In this document: one piece after another, positions 25,485-37,700 of the stretch | Layout: every line of letters starts with the position of its first letter | Position numbering within the stretch: the stretch's first letter is position 1 | Assembly: GCF_002775205.1 (NCBI RefSeq) | Contig: NC_036445.1 | Span: 1,942,802-2,006,801 of the forward strand | Length of the DNA: 64,000 nt | Reading direction: 5' to 3' | Source: Xiphophorus maculatus | Taxonomy: Eukaryota > Chordata > Actinopteri > Cyprinodontiformes > Poeciliidae | The notes under the pieces: generated by a model | What the model saw: only the letters and a program-made list of their open reading frames with translations | Database searches by the model: none | What the model was told of the DNA's origin: nothing | Program-made: the position numbers and the translations under genes

Positions 25485-26099
25485 TTAAAGGTGACCTATT
25501 ACGCTTCCTTGAGAGGGTTAGGTTTGGTTTATGGGCAATACAAAACATGTTTATTACATTTTTTGCTCAACATCATTTTTAGATGATGAGATTTTAGTCT
25601 GCTCAGTTCTGCCTGGAGAAGTTTTAGGGGCTCCTGTCACTGTAAATACAAATAGTGCTCCTAGCCACGCCCCCCAGCTCAACATCTACAGTCACAGGTG
25701 CAAATGGCTGAAAACAGGTGCGCAATTACACAACCGTATATCTTTGAAAAGCAGAAGTAGAGCCTCCAGCCGAGTCAACGAGAATGCAGCAAGTGGTTTC
25801 TGGATGGTAAATCAACAACAAGTGGTAGTAGTAAAATCAGCGAACAAATTGTGTTGGAACTCCACTTGTGTTGCTAGGTAACGGGTCCAGGCTTGGTTGG
25901 GGTTGCTAGGTAACGTGCTGTGCCCGCTGTTTTCAAAACAGCTCATTTTCCAGACACCAAAAAACATTAAGTTGTTGCCAGAAGTCATCTGGGTGTTTTT
26001 TTTTTTTTTTTTTAGTGTTTGGGCTTTTTTTTTTTAGAAGCACAAGAAACGCAGATGGAAGTATAAAAATGTGAATTTTGCATAATAGGTCCCCTTTAA
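25485..26099. mobile_element. TTAA-flanked MITE family C copy 1
   Basis: TTAA-AGGTGACCTATTACGC at the left and GCATAATAGGTCCCCT-TTAA at the right. A second copy at 41665-42196 has matching ends and the same internal order, including GGTTGCTAGGTAACG. Ends and TTAA sites agree with piggyBac-type target choice, but no transposase is present. Confidence 0.8.
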
Positions 26100-27404
26100 C
26101 AGAAACTGAAATCTGACTTTGGAAACTCTCCAATAAGCAATTTTCACGTTTTCTTAGTGTTTACATGCAGATTCATTGGTGATCCTTCTTTTCTTTGTGT
26201 GCTATTTTCCTCAAAATGGCTGATGATGGAGGTTTTGCTGTCCAGAGTGAGATAAAAAGCTCCCAGGAACAAGGAAAGAAAGAAAAGAAAATCAAACACC
26301 AAGATTAGTCTGAAGATCCCAGCTGCAGTTCGCCCACGCATTTGTATTAAAACATAAATCTGTCCTTTGTTAGGCACCATCCAATGTCAGGAGGGGAGGG
26401 AAAATAGATGTCCATTCATGTTCTGAATATCTTATCTCCGCCACTGGAAGTGCGTTGTTTAATAACACATTTACAACAGTCCAGCAGGAAGGCTTGACAA
26501 AGGGATGAACTTCAGCCAGATAATTAAGAGAACAAATCATGAGGAAAATAAATAAAAAAAACCCCCCAACAACAAAACGCTCGGCTACATCTGCAGAGAA
26601 GAGGATCCCCCACTATTTGCATTTCAGGCACCCAAAGCTGGGGAATAAACATCAGTTTTTGGAGCGTGACATGTTAAACACATTGCCTGTTGGCTACAGC
26701 CTCGCCAAACAGCTTTGTGAAATACTCCTGGATACGCTGAGAACGGCCTCCTTTTACCATTTACTGCTGAAGAGGCCTGGAAACCACAAGAGGAGTCTGC
26801 TGGATTGGCGTTGATAGCGCTGAGGAAGCACAGGTAGGGCCGTCTCAGAGGGGGGCGGGGTGACAGGATGCTGCACGGCTGTTAAACTGCTTGTTGGTGA
26901 ATTAGTCACGCCAGGCTGAGGCGCAGCGCCGCCGGGTATCTCGGCGGCGCTCGGGGGGCCGTACAAACAGTGGAAAAACAGGGTCACAGTGATGCACACC
27001 AAGAGAAATGTTCACACCGAGCAAGAGGAAGGGAGCGAGTCGGATTCTTCTCAGGCCTCAGGGAAGCCGGGGAGATTTCGCGATGGCTGGATACCTGGGT
27101 TCCCTGAATTTCTTTCACAGTCGGAGAGGAAAATAAAACAGCTGCGGGTTTGTCCCCTCGTCCTGGTCCGGCAGAAATGTTTATCGTACGGACAGAAAAT
27201 AGTCACAGGTTCACAACTGGAATCCTGACACAGCAAGAGACAAGAGAAGAAGAAGAAGGGAACATATTATGGAAAAAAATGGCATCAAAAATACGACTTA
27301 AGATGGAGACAAATAACTACATTTATCCATTTTGTTTATTAATGTTAGTTTCATTGTTATCATTGACATAGTCACTTAAGATTAGCTTTTCTTCATGGAG
27401 TTCA

Positions 27405-27980
27405 GGTTTATTTACAATTAACGATTATTTTAGAAATCAATTATTCAGACGATTAATTGATTAATCAGATAATAAATTTCCACAATCTGCAGATTTCTCA
27501 TTTACCACTTAATTCTTCTTACGCGATATTAGAAATACATCAAAAGATGCAAATAAACAAATAATTCCTTTTTTTAAAAAGAAAGTAAAAATGTCATTGC
27601 CTAAAATGCAATAATATAGCATTTTTTTACTGTACGCTTGATTATTTGTAGATTAATTGATTAATTTTTGCATTAATTGATTGATAATTGGCTAGCAAAA
27701 GTGGCTTAAAAGGAGGTTTTGAGATTCACAGAATTTGAATCAGGCGAAGCTAAAAGTTTGTCACTTTAGGAGCTTCATTTACAAAGTTTTTTTTATTTTA
27801 AATACCAAATATATATATTTGTTGTACAGTTTTGGTTTTATTATTGCTCTGAACATGCTGTTTTTTCAACAAATGGCCTTTTTTTGAATGAATACTCCAG
27901 TTAACGATTAATCGATTATTAAATCAGTTGACGATTATTTCAATAATCGATTAATCTGATTAATCTTTTCAGCCCTATTT
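27405..27980. repeat. Repeat family H copy 2
   Basis: Left end near ACAATTAACGATTATTTTAG and right end ATCTGATTAATCTTTTCAGC, sharing its plan with 23962-24570. AT-rich and non-coding. Confidence 0.65.
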
Positions 27981-28065
27981 GAGGAAAATGTATTTCTGTA
28001 GTTTCAAAAAGATTCGTAGCAGATTCAGAACTAGACAGTATGAATAGAAATAAATCAATAACATA

Positions 28066-28492
28066 AATCTGGACAGACATTGATCGATACCAATAGAAAA
28101 TATGTCTGATAGAATACTAATTTCACTGAACTCAGATTCAGACCTGCACAGCATTCTGGGAGATGTAGGCAGAGGACAGACGTTAGCTGCTCAACCTCTC
28201 GAAATAAGGAAGGTTAGAGGCATCAACTAACTGACTCGTTCTTTGGTTACCTAGCAACAACCTGCTGGGTAACTTGTGGTTACCTAGCAACGACTTGTTG
28301 AGTAACTGGCGCAGCAGCAGTTTAAGGAACTACTTTAAAATTAAAATAAAAACAGCTGTGTGGAAACTGTGAATAAAACAGAAAGATCACACCACCAGTT
28401 TCAGATATTTAAAACAAAAAACTAATAAAGAATTATTGATATTATTGACCAATATGAAACGCTACTGTTGTGATATAGTTGTCAGCCATATT
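28066..28492. repeat. Repeat family E copy 2
   Basis: Contains GCACAGCATTCTGGGAGATG and two GGTTACCTAGCAAC units like the copies at 14716 and 47585. Confidence 0.7.
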
Positions 28493-29049
28493 GTCCTAAT
28501 GTTTAAAATGGAGGATTGTATAGATAAGATGTAAAATTGATGATAAACGTTTGTATGTTTGTATCTCGCAAAAATAAATTAATTAAAAGTTTGAAGACGA
28601 AGAGTGAGGAGGAAGAGGAAGGAGGAGTAAAGGCCTGAAGCTGGTGTGGATGGAGAGCTGCATCACTGGGGACTGCTGGGAGACGGAGGAGATGGAGGAA
28701 AAGCCAATGGGTGGAGGAAGCAAGAAGCAGCACTAGAGAGTGGCTCTATAATTATCCTGATTGAGATTAACTTAAAATACCCTTGAACAAAAGCATCATT
28801 TCATGGAAGGTGGCTCGGCGCCTCTCTCATAGGCGCCAGATGACTCATCTGGGGAGGGGGGAGTTTGAAACACTGATACATCTAACAGCAGCACCAACAC
28901 TCCAGGCCTTAATGTCCTACAGAGAATAGCGCTGTACTGCCCAATTATGCTGCATGCGAGCGCTCGCAAACTTAAACCCAGACGCACGGCGGAGTCACGG
29001 GCTTGGCCGCTCAAACGCCGTGGCTGTGCGGGGCCGCCGGGCCGACTCA

Positions 29050-29200
29050 TTACCTCTCCCTGTCGGTGAAGGAGGAGGCGGTGCTGTGCAGCGTCTGCCT
29101 GCTGTCCTCCGAAGCAAGGGAACGGGGGAGCGCGAGGGACAGAGGGGGGGCCACGCCACGGGAAAGCGGGGGCGGATGCTGGGAACAGCTGCGATCGTAA
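29050..29200 (-). CDS. pianp: pianp cytoplasmic tail exon
   Basis: Acceptor CTTTCTCTCCCAG. The first base completes the Cys codon of the previous exon, then YDRSCSQHPPPLSRGVAPPL and later SEDSRQTLHSTASSFTDRER followed by TAA. C-Y-D-R-S corresponds to human C-W-D-R-S and SEDSRQTL to human QEESQQPL. A donor GAGAG|GTAATG overlaps the last codon and stop, so use as an internal exon cannot be excluded. Confidence 0.72.
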
Positions 29201-29409
29201 CTGGGAGAGAAAGCAGAAGAAGAGGAAGAGGAGGTGGAGTGGAGTGAAACAAAGAAAAATGAGAGCAGATCACGAGAAAGAAAGAAGAAAGAGAGGTGGC
29301 AAAGTCAGAGAGCATCGAGAACATTGAGTCGTTTAGCATCAGCGAGCACATTACCCTGCCACTGTGAAGGAGAAAAACATCGAACTCATTAAAACACTGT
29401 CAGAGCTGC

Positions 29410-29440
<31 letters not shown>

Positions 29441-32400
29441 GGGTCAGCGGGGTGAGGTGAGAAGTGTGCAACAAGGTGAAGAAGCGAACTGACGTATCAC
29501 TGAGGTGTCGTGCAATTTACTTCAGCGACAAGAACAAGTCGATCATTTCCCCATGGAAACTGTCGTCACATTACAACAAACTTTATATGACAAGTTCTCA
29601 CTGAACTTTCAATGCATTCAACCCCTTCTACCCCGACACTCTAAATAAATCTAATGCATGTGCTTTCATAAATAGCTAGAAAATCATGCGCTCACTTAAC
29701 ATTAAAGCTGCAGTGTGTAACTTTTATAGGAAATATATGTTTTTAAAATATTTGTGAAAACAGTGAGTTTGTTATGAGACGATCTGTGAAAAGATCGATC
29801 CCTGAGCTGCTATTTCCTTCTGAAGAAATGCACCAAAAACAACCAATCAGAGCCAGGAGGCAGGTCTTAGTGCTGTTAATCACTCTCATGTACTGGCTGC
29901 TCGATGCCAATTCCAGAGGGACAACTTACAGTTATAGGAAAACCATCACTGTCATCAACTAGCCTCAGCATTCACAACAGGCTATGCTACATCAACTAGC
30001 CTTAGCATTCACAACAGGCTATGCTAACTGCAGTGTAGTAAAGAGCAAATGGGAGAGGGGCGGGGATGAGCAACGCCACATGGAGATTGATTGACAGCAC
30101 CAAGACCCGCCTCCTGGCTTTGATTGGTTGTTTATATATATATATATATACTGTATATATATACTGTATATATATATAGTTTATTCTTTTTTTAATTATT
30201 GGTTCTGTAGTGTTTTAGCCAAATTATTAAGAGTCATTGTGGATCCAAAGAACCAGGTTGCAGACCACTGGTCTAGTTAAAGTCCAGACATAAATATCCA
30301 GTTGAGAATCAGTGGGAGGAGTTGAAAACTATTTCTTACCATACAATCTCTATGTAATCTTTCTAAACTGAGTTTAGTCTACTTTGAGAAGAAGAATGGG
30401 CAAAGATTTCAGGCTCGTAAAGAACTTAAAACCGTGTTTCTATTTCCTTCCACTTCACATTTAAGTCCTACTTTGAGTTGGTCTTTCGCCTAAAATCTAG
30501 CGGTGCACTGATTGCAGCTTTCTGGCCTATCTCAGATTACCAATCTTTAAAAAGCCTAACCTCGCTGATACTGATTTTCACCAATAGTGAAACTGGAATC
30601 GGTGCACTCCTACCATAGTTGACTGATATGAACTTGGTAAAAGAGGACAGCGGTTGATGTTATATAATACATAAGATTTACTTCACATGTAATTATCGGC
30701 TGATCACTGGAAATCGGGGCCAATTTATAGTAAAATCCCAATGAAAACACTAAAGTTTAAGTTTAAAAAAACCGTTTCCAGAGGTGTGAATACTTTTTAG
30801 ATGGTACCATGTTCTGTAAACACAGCAGGGTGCCACTAAAGACCCACTGAGGAACAGCAAAGCTGCTCTGAGAGCCATAAAAGCCTCCAGAAGCCTCATC
30901 TCTCCACAGCAGCACCTGTCCACTCCTGGCTGACACCACAGCACATCGCCTCACAGCTCTACCCACACCGGCAATTTTAGCACTGGGGGAAAAAGAAAGA
31001 AAAAAAAATAACTAAAAAAATCACTGAGCGCATATGCCGTTCCTCCATAATCATAATGAACTGGACGATAGCCAATTTCCACTATAGGCTATCATTTGGG
31101 TCCATCTGCACCCTCCCCTCTTCTCTCCATCGAACACATGGTGTTATTTACACATTTATGACACTGAAGCAAGAGCCAGTCTGCGGAGAGTGCTCTGCTG
31201 CCGTTTCTCTGCTGCCTTTCTCTCCCAAATCCACCAGCGCGGCATGGCGCGGCACGACTGCGCGGTGGGGGCTCATAAGTGGAAGTAAGTTATCAGAACA
31301 ACAGCGACGCCGGTCTCAGGAACACGGAGGGAGAAAAAAATAATAATACAAAAGAGAAAAGACAAATCATGTATCCGCCGCTGGCAAGACGGAGGATTAT
31401 CTGTGAATCTTCAGCCAGACTGGTGTTTCTGGGAGAACTGAGAAACCGGTGAGGGGAGATAAGAGAGCCGACTGTGCAAAAGAGGGAACGCAGGTATCTG
31501 AAACGGGGAGGAAAAAACCCCGAAAAAGAGAAGAGAGAGGAAAACTAAGATTAAGACGAGGAAGGAAGAAGCTCATTATTAGAGAAAGAAATGTAAAATT
31601 AGGTTATAAAAGACTTTGGGGCAAGATTCACAGATAAGAGTAATAAAGTGAGGAGGAAGAGAGTGGAAGTGTGAGGGGAGGGGAGGGGGAGGGTCCCAGC
31701 GGTCAAATAAACCGGGATCTTATTGGTTTGATCAGCAAAGTGTGTGAGTGCCTCACTACATCACATGGACGACTCCCAATTTCCAGATAATGGCCAAGCC
31801 GCACCTTCCCCGCCATGAGAAGGCAACACATACCGCATGTTTACCACCACGTCTGTATGCGCTGAGAGCTTCAGCGGCAGGTGGGCTGCTGCTCAGGAAC
31901 ACTCAGCCTAAGTGGAGGCCATGCTAACGTCCAAGCCGGCGAGCCAGCCAATCAGAGCGGCTCTCCACGTCCTAATGATGGCGGCAAATGTTTAATCATT
32001 GCAACACTAATGGCTCTAAATGACACATCTGTGCCAACTGTGACTTTGAGGAGCACAAGTGTTGTTAATAAAGTCATTAGTAGGCAATTACTCAGCTTTC
32101 ACTTGAGAGGGAGAGTTGGTGGGGGATCACACAGAACCATTACGTAACCATAACGATACACAAACCAGAGGCACCAGCGTGGGGCCGTCAGCCATCTGCA
32201 GTTTGGATCCCCGTGCTGCCACCACCATCAGTGAGGAACATCAGAAAGTATTCCTACCCTTAAAAGTTTTTCACTTTTAACGAGGGATGCACCATTCCAC
32301 TGTTTTCACCTCCGATACCGATGTCTGAGGTTTAGTATCGGTCGGTACCGATCCGATACAGAAAATGTTATTCCCTCATCAACAACACACCTGGAGATTT

Positions 32401-34687
32401 GCCTTGATTCTTTCATGCATGTTTGAGAAATCCTTTAATCTCCATGGCAACCAGTCAGCTATCCAAAACGCCTGGGTGGACCTAGCCCCGCCTTCGAGGC
32501 GCAGCTCCTCCTCAGAGCGGCAGTTTCACAGCTTCCACCTCACAGAGCACCCTAAGCCCACTCAGCTCCTACAGACTAGCCAGCAGCAATTAGCAAACAC
32601 TTGAGCATCTACTGACACCATTACAGCAGCTACTTCTCAGTGCAGCACTGGTGAAAATGTTGCTAAAGGGTTAATAGAGGAGCGATGTGATGACTTCCTG
32701 AAGAGTAGGAGTTTTTAAAGAGACAGAGGAGCAATTTTAAGTTGTTAAATTACAAAGAAAAATGTCTTTTATATCAAATTTGATAAATATAGCATTTTTA
32801 ACAACTGAAGTTAAAATAGTTACTTGATTGTGCTGTGAAATGACCTTAAGCGCCTGGAAAACACGTATTACTGCCTCTTTAAAACGTTTCTTTTTTAAAA
32901 CACAGACAGAAATGTACAGAATAACAGATTTATTTGATATCTCTGCAGCAGGTCAGCACATATAAACACACCAACAGCTTCACTAGCTCGGTCAAACATG
33001 TAAAAACAACTTTGATCTGTTCAGCCAGCGCAATTAGGAGCAAAACAGCTACAGTACAATAAATGATAAAGAAGCTGAAACCGACGAAAACAAAAGGTTG
33101 ACTATCTTGTTCAAATATGTAAAAACTAAAATGCAACAAACTTCTAAAATAATTCAGAAAGTGAAATCGGATCGGTGCGTCTTTGGTCACAAACTCTTGT
33201 TTTAGTGGGATTTTATGTGACAGATCAACACAGAGGAAAAATCATACATGATTCATTAAATTTAGCTCCATCCATCTTCCTACCAACTCTGACCGACTTC
33301 CTGTCTCTGCTGAAGAAAAGCATCCCCACAGCATGATGCTGCCCCTACTATGCTTCGCCATGGTGATGAGGAGCCGGAAATTATACTCAATTAAGAGCAG
33401 CAATACGTCAACATATCTTCACTCAAGTAAAAGTAAAAAGTAGCTTTTCAAAACAATTACTAAAGATTAAAAATGTATTTGGTAAAAAAGTTTACTCAAT
33501 TACTGAGTGACCAATCATAAAATCCGATTCAATATTTTAAAATGTCATCAATCAGACAAAATATAAAGATATTCTGGACTAAAATAAAAGAAAAATGATT
33601 ACAAATAAATACAATACAATTGAATAATTTCAATATTAAACTTAAAATTAATACTAACAGAAGGCGATGTGTATATTGGAACAGGGTAATGTATTTCCAG
33701 TCACATTGCATAGTGTTTGTGTCTTATTAACCTCTAAATAAAAAACAACATTAGAGCAACAAAGCTGGTGTAAAAACAAGAGTTCTGCAGGAGTTTCTGT
33801 ATCTCATAGATTTTTTATTAAAATATATTTGTTTCTTCATTAAAGTTATTTGTATTTTTTTTTTTTAAATATCCCAAAATTGTCCTCAAGTAAGAGAAGC
33901 AATAGTTCAAAAATAATATTACTGTAGTAAAAGTAAAAACAACAATGGTGTAAAACTGCTAATAAAAGCATTTATTCCATTTATTTATTCTATTGTTTCT
34001 AGACTGATCTGCTGAATGTCTTATACATATAAAAAAACTATTATAACTGAAAACTAAAAAATCTCCACTTCCTCCACTCACAACTAGTTCATCTAAGCCA
34101 AATTAGTCCATTTAAGACATTTTCGTATATTAATGAAGTGCAATTATGCCTGTAATTAGCCAGATAAAAGCTTTACAAAAAGAAATTTCCCTTTTAAGCA
34201 GCAGAGTAATGTTTTATTCATTTGGTAACGCTGAAAGTTTATCTTCTAAGTCCTCAGAGGCCTCCTAATCTCCAGTTTAGAAACTAAGCAACTCCACAAC
34301 TGACCTCAATACATCCTGAATGGAAACTGACATTATGATAAGAAGATCTAAAATAAAATTTTCACGCCAGGAATCTCAATAACCAAGTAATTTCCTCCCA
34401 GTGTTTGCATCAAGCATCAGAAAGTTAGCTCTGATGTGGTTAAACTTCACGTCGAGGTGTTTTAGTCAGGACCCGTTAACCCCGTCCTGCTGTGGGACGG
34501 GTGTCCAGCTCGCACAGTGAGGGTCCATCATTTCATATTCATGTATTCACACGCAGAGCGGCTCAACGGAGAGGGTTCAGCTCCTTACCAGAGTTTGGCT
34601 GTGATGATGACGGCTGTCAGGATGAGCAGCGAGGAGATGGTCACGGTGACGTAGAACTGAGGGTCCACTGCAACACACACACACACA

Positions 34688-34752
<65 letters not shown>

Positions 34753-37700
34753 CTGCTACAAAACATGCTGTGCAGACAGATGCGTCTTAATAAATTAGAA
34801 TATCATCAGATTTTCATTATTATTCTTCCACTAAATCAATTTAAAAACTAAACTCATGTTATACATATATATATATTGAGCATTTTTTTCAGTAACATTA
34901 GGAAAAAACAAAAAAAAATTAATTTTAATACATTTATTTTTTAAAAATATTATATTTTAACCAGAAGACACTTTCCACAAAGAGGATAAGCCAACAAAAT
35001 GTTGTTACTTAAGAAGCTGGCTGTTCACAGAGGGCTGTAACCAAGCACATTAATGGAGAGTTAAGTGGAAGGAAAAACTGTGGAAGAAAAAAGGTAATGT
35101 GTCCCTAATTCAAGAGTTTGGAGGAGATTAGCAAGACATCAAGCGACTGGTGAACCAGAACTAATCAAAGCAAAGTTTGTATTTCTCTTGGACATCAATT
35201 TCCAAAGAGAGTCAAAGTGGAGAGTCTGTAGTTTTATCAAAAGTCAATGCAGGCATCTACCAGGACGATTTATGTCACTTTATGCTTCCTTCTGCTGTCA
35301 AGCTGATTTCGTTTTCCAGCAGGACTTGGTACCGATCCATTGCTGAAGGTTCCAAAACCTGGACCCATGATTGGCCAGAAATACTAATGAGAGTCCATAT
35401 TAAAGACACCAGAGCCAACAACGTAGATGTGACTGCAGGCAGATCGCAAAGCTTCCATTACACCTCAGCAGAACCACAGGCCGATTTCCTCCATGCTATG
35501 CTGCATTAATGCAGTAATTCAAGCAAAATAAGCCTCAACTGAGTATTGAGTCCATATACTGTGCCATTCAGTAAGCTAAGATTTCTGAATTAAAGGGGCA
35601 GTATTATGCAGAATCAACAGGTCTGAGCTACACATTGTTATTCCCTCATCCAAAGAAAAATACCTGGAGTGTTTTCTTGATTCTTTCATGCACATTTGAA
35701 AAATCCTTTAATCTCCATGGCAACCATTCAGCTGTGGGTGGACCTAGCTCCGGTTTCGAGATACAGCTCCTCCTCCAAGTCACAGTTTTCAAACTTCTGA
35801 GTTTCTGCCTCACAGAGCAGCCGTCCCTTGCTCAGCTCCTTCAGACTAGCCAGCAGCAATTAGCAAACACCTGGTGGAACATCTGCTGCTCTCATTATAT
35901 GAGCTACTTCTCAGTGCAACGCTGGTAAAAACGTTGTTAAAGGGTTAATAGAAGAGCCATGTTATGATGACTTCCTGGAGATGGAGTTTCAGAAAGAGCA
36001 GGAGGTTTAAAGAGACAGAGACCCAATTTCAATGCGTTAAATTATGATGTTAAATTTGATATGTATAGAATTTTTATAAGAACAGCAGGCAACAAAGCTA
36101 CTTAGTTGTGCTATAAAATGGCATTGTATGGTTGGAAAATACATAATACTGCCCCTTTAAAATATATATTTCTGTTGATATTATGCAATGTTGGTTTTGT
36201 CAGAAGGTGAGTTTTTTGTGTTAGCTGGAAGCCATAACCACCAGAGCACTTGAAATACATCCCTCTGAGTGAAATGGATCCATATATTTGAGCATCATTT
36301 CTGCTAAACTGGATCATTGAAATTAATTAACTTTCCAGTGATGCTCTGATTTATTGAGATACACCTGTAATTGAATTCAGAACAGCAGAAGGAATCAATA
36401 AAGCCAGCTGAGACATGAAATTGGATGTGTGAGGTTCTGGCCTCTGACTACACCACCAATCCAACGCCGTCGCTCTCCGTTTGTTTATTTTTTCTATGCA
36501 GTTTTGACACGAGCCAAATTCTCCCTGTGAGTGATGAGAACTTTATTAGGCATTCCCCGGCGCAGACACAGCCGGCTGCACACAGGAGGGTGTCAGCCTT
36601 CACCCCTGTGACAGCTAATTCCCTGGAGGACTCCTGGTGCGAGTGTGTGTGTGTGTGCTCCCACACTCAGGACCACCTTTATTTAGAAACCCTTCATGCG
36701 GATCTCCTGATGCCCACCTTCCTCGGGTTTCGCCTCCTCTGCCTCCGTCCCTCCATCCTTCTCTCCCTCCCTGTTCCTGGACTCCAAGTGTGCTTTCTCC
36801 TGGGGCTGCACGCTTGAATCGAGGTAGACCCAATCCCCCGGCGTGGCGCTGCTGACCTCCTGCAGGTGCAGGTGGTCGGTTTCCTGGCTGGACAGCAAGT
36901 GGTAGGTGGCATCCTCCTCCAGAGGCTGCGTGGGCCCCCACACCACCGCCCACAGCGGGGTGGGCGTCACCTGGGAGTTGACGGACAGCTGTGCAGACGG
37001 GGAGTTCTCCGGCTTCTCGTCCTCTTCGCCGCTACAGGTGGAGGGCTGTGAGAGCAGGGCGGCCAGGAGCAGGAAGATGAGGGCAGCGAGTCGTGCGACA
37101 GGAGAGATGGAGCTGAAAGAGGAGTGACAGGAGCTATCACAGGGCTCCTGCAGGTTTCACCAACTTGAATTTAAGACTTTTAAAGACCATGACAAATGGA
37201 ATTTACACCAGACCTGTTTTGTCCGCTTTAACGGGGCAGTACTGTGTAAAGTCAACTTTTTTGCGCTCTACATCATGTTAGAATGTTATTCATGGAGTAT
37301 TGGTTTGATTCTTTCATGTATTTTTTGATAAATCCTTTAATCTCCATTGCAACTAATCAGCTCTCCAAAACGTTTAAGTGGACCTAGCTCCGCCTTCGAG
37401 ACACAGTTCCTCCTTGAAGCAGCAGTTTCCAAGCGTCAGAGAGCATTCCCCACCCATGTATCTCCCACCCAGCTCCTTCAGACTAGCCAGCAGCAGCTAG
37501 CAAACACCTGGTGGAACTTTCCATCTGCTGAGCTCATTATACAAGCTATTTGTCAGTGGTAAAAATGTCGTTAAAGGGTTAATAAAGGAGTAGTGTTATG
37601 ATGACTTCCTGAAGGCAGAGTTTCAGAAAGGAGTATTTAAAGAGACATAGGCCCAATGTCAAAGCATTAAATTACAAAGTAAAATTTATTTTAAGTCGTA

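Larger units (their letters stand above)
20669..29049. other. Convergent intergenic region, probably including the pianp 3' UTR
   Basis: No coding exon was found. It contains repeats D (21216-21754), H (23962-24570 and 27405-27980), C (25485-26099) and E (28066-28492). Between them are unique, GC-balanced stretches at 20960-21140, 21880-22260, 22440-22900, 24780-25240 and 26400-27240 that look unlike transposons and may be conserved non-coding DNA or UTR. A minus-strand AATAAA at 25319-25324 is a candidate end of the pianp transcript. Confidence 0.5.
29201..34588 (-). other. pianp intron 3
   Basis: 5.4 kb. Contains polypurine tracts (29210-29300, 29405-29460, 31440-31690), MITE D copy 2 (29702-30130), family J copy (30503-30725), a unique region with CpGs (31080-32180), a nested element at 32284-33186, and a family F copy (33376-33945). 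Confidence 0.6.
34668..36690 (-). other. pianp intron 2
   Basis: About 2 kb filled by the CA microsatellite, the Tc1-like remnant and MITE A copy 3. A short (GT)n stretch at 36641-36656 lies just beyond the ectodomain exon, next to a minus-strand AATAAA at 36678-36683. Confidence 0.65.

Noticed and set aside
26754-27002. 82-codon minus-strand frame, first considered as the last pianp exon
   Set aside because: Its ends do not offer an acceptor in the phase required by the tail exon, and the peptide does not resemble PIANP.
28796-28860. Acceptor CCCTCCCCAG at 28853 as a further pianp exon
   Set aside because: Joined in the required phase it reads Arg then stop at once, giving the same protein end as no splice, so it adds no coding sequence.
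35177-35509. 110-codon plus-strand frame as an intact gene
   Set aside because: It shifts frame within the transposase remnant and ends in a deleted region; it is a pseudogene fragment.
36615-36953. Alternative open frames overlapping the pianp ectodomain exon on both strands
   Set aside because: Shadows of a GC-rich exon; only the frame containing WAVVWGPT connects in phase to the signal peptide and membrane exons.
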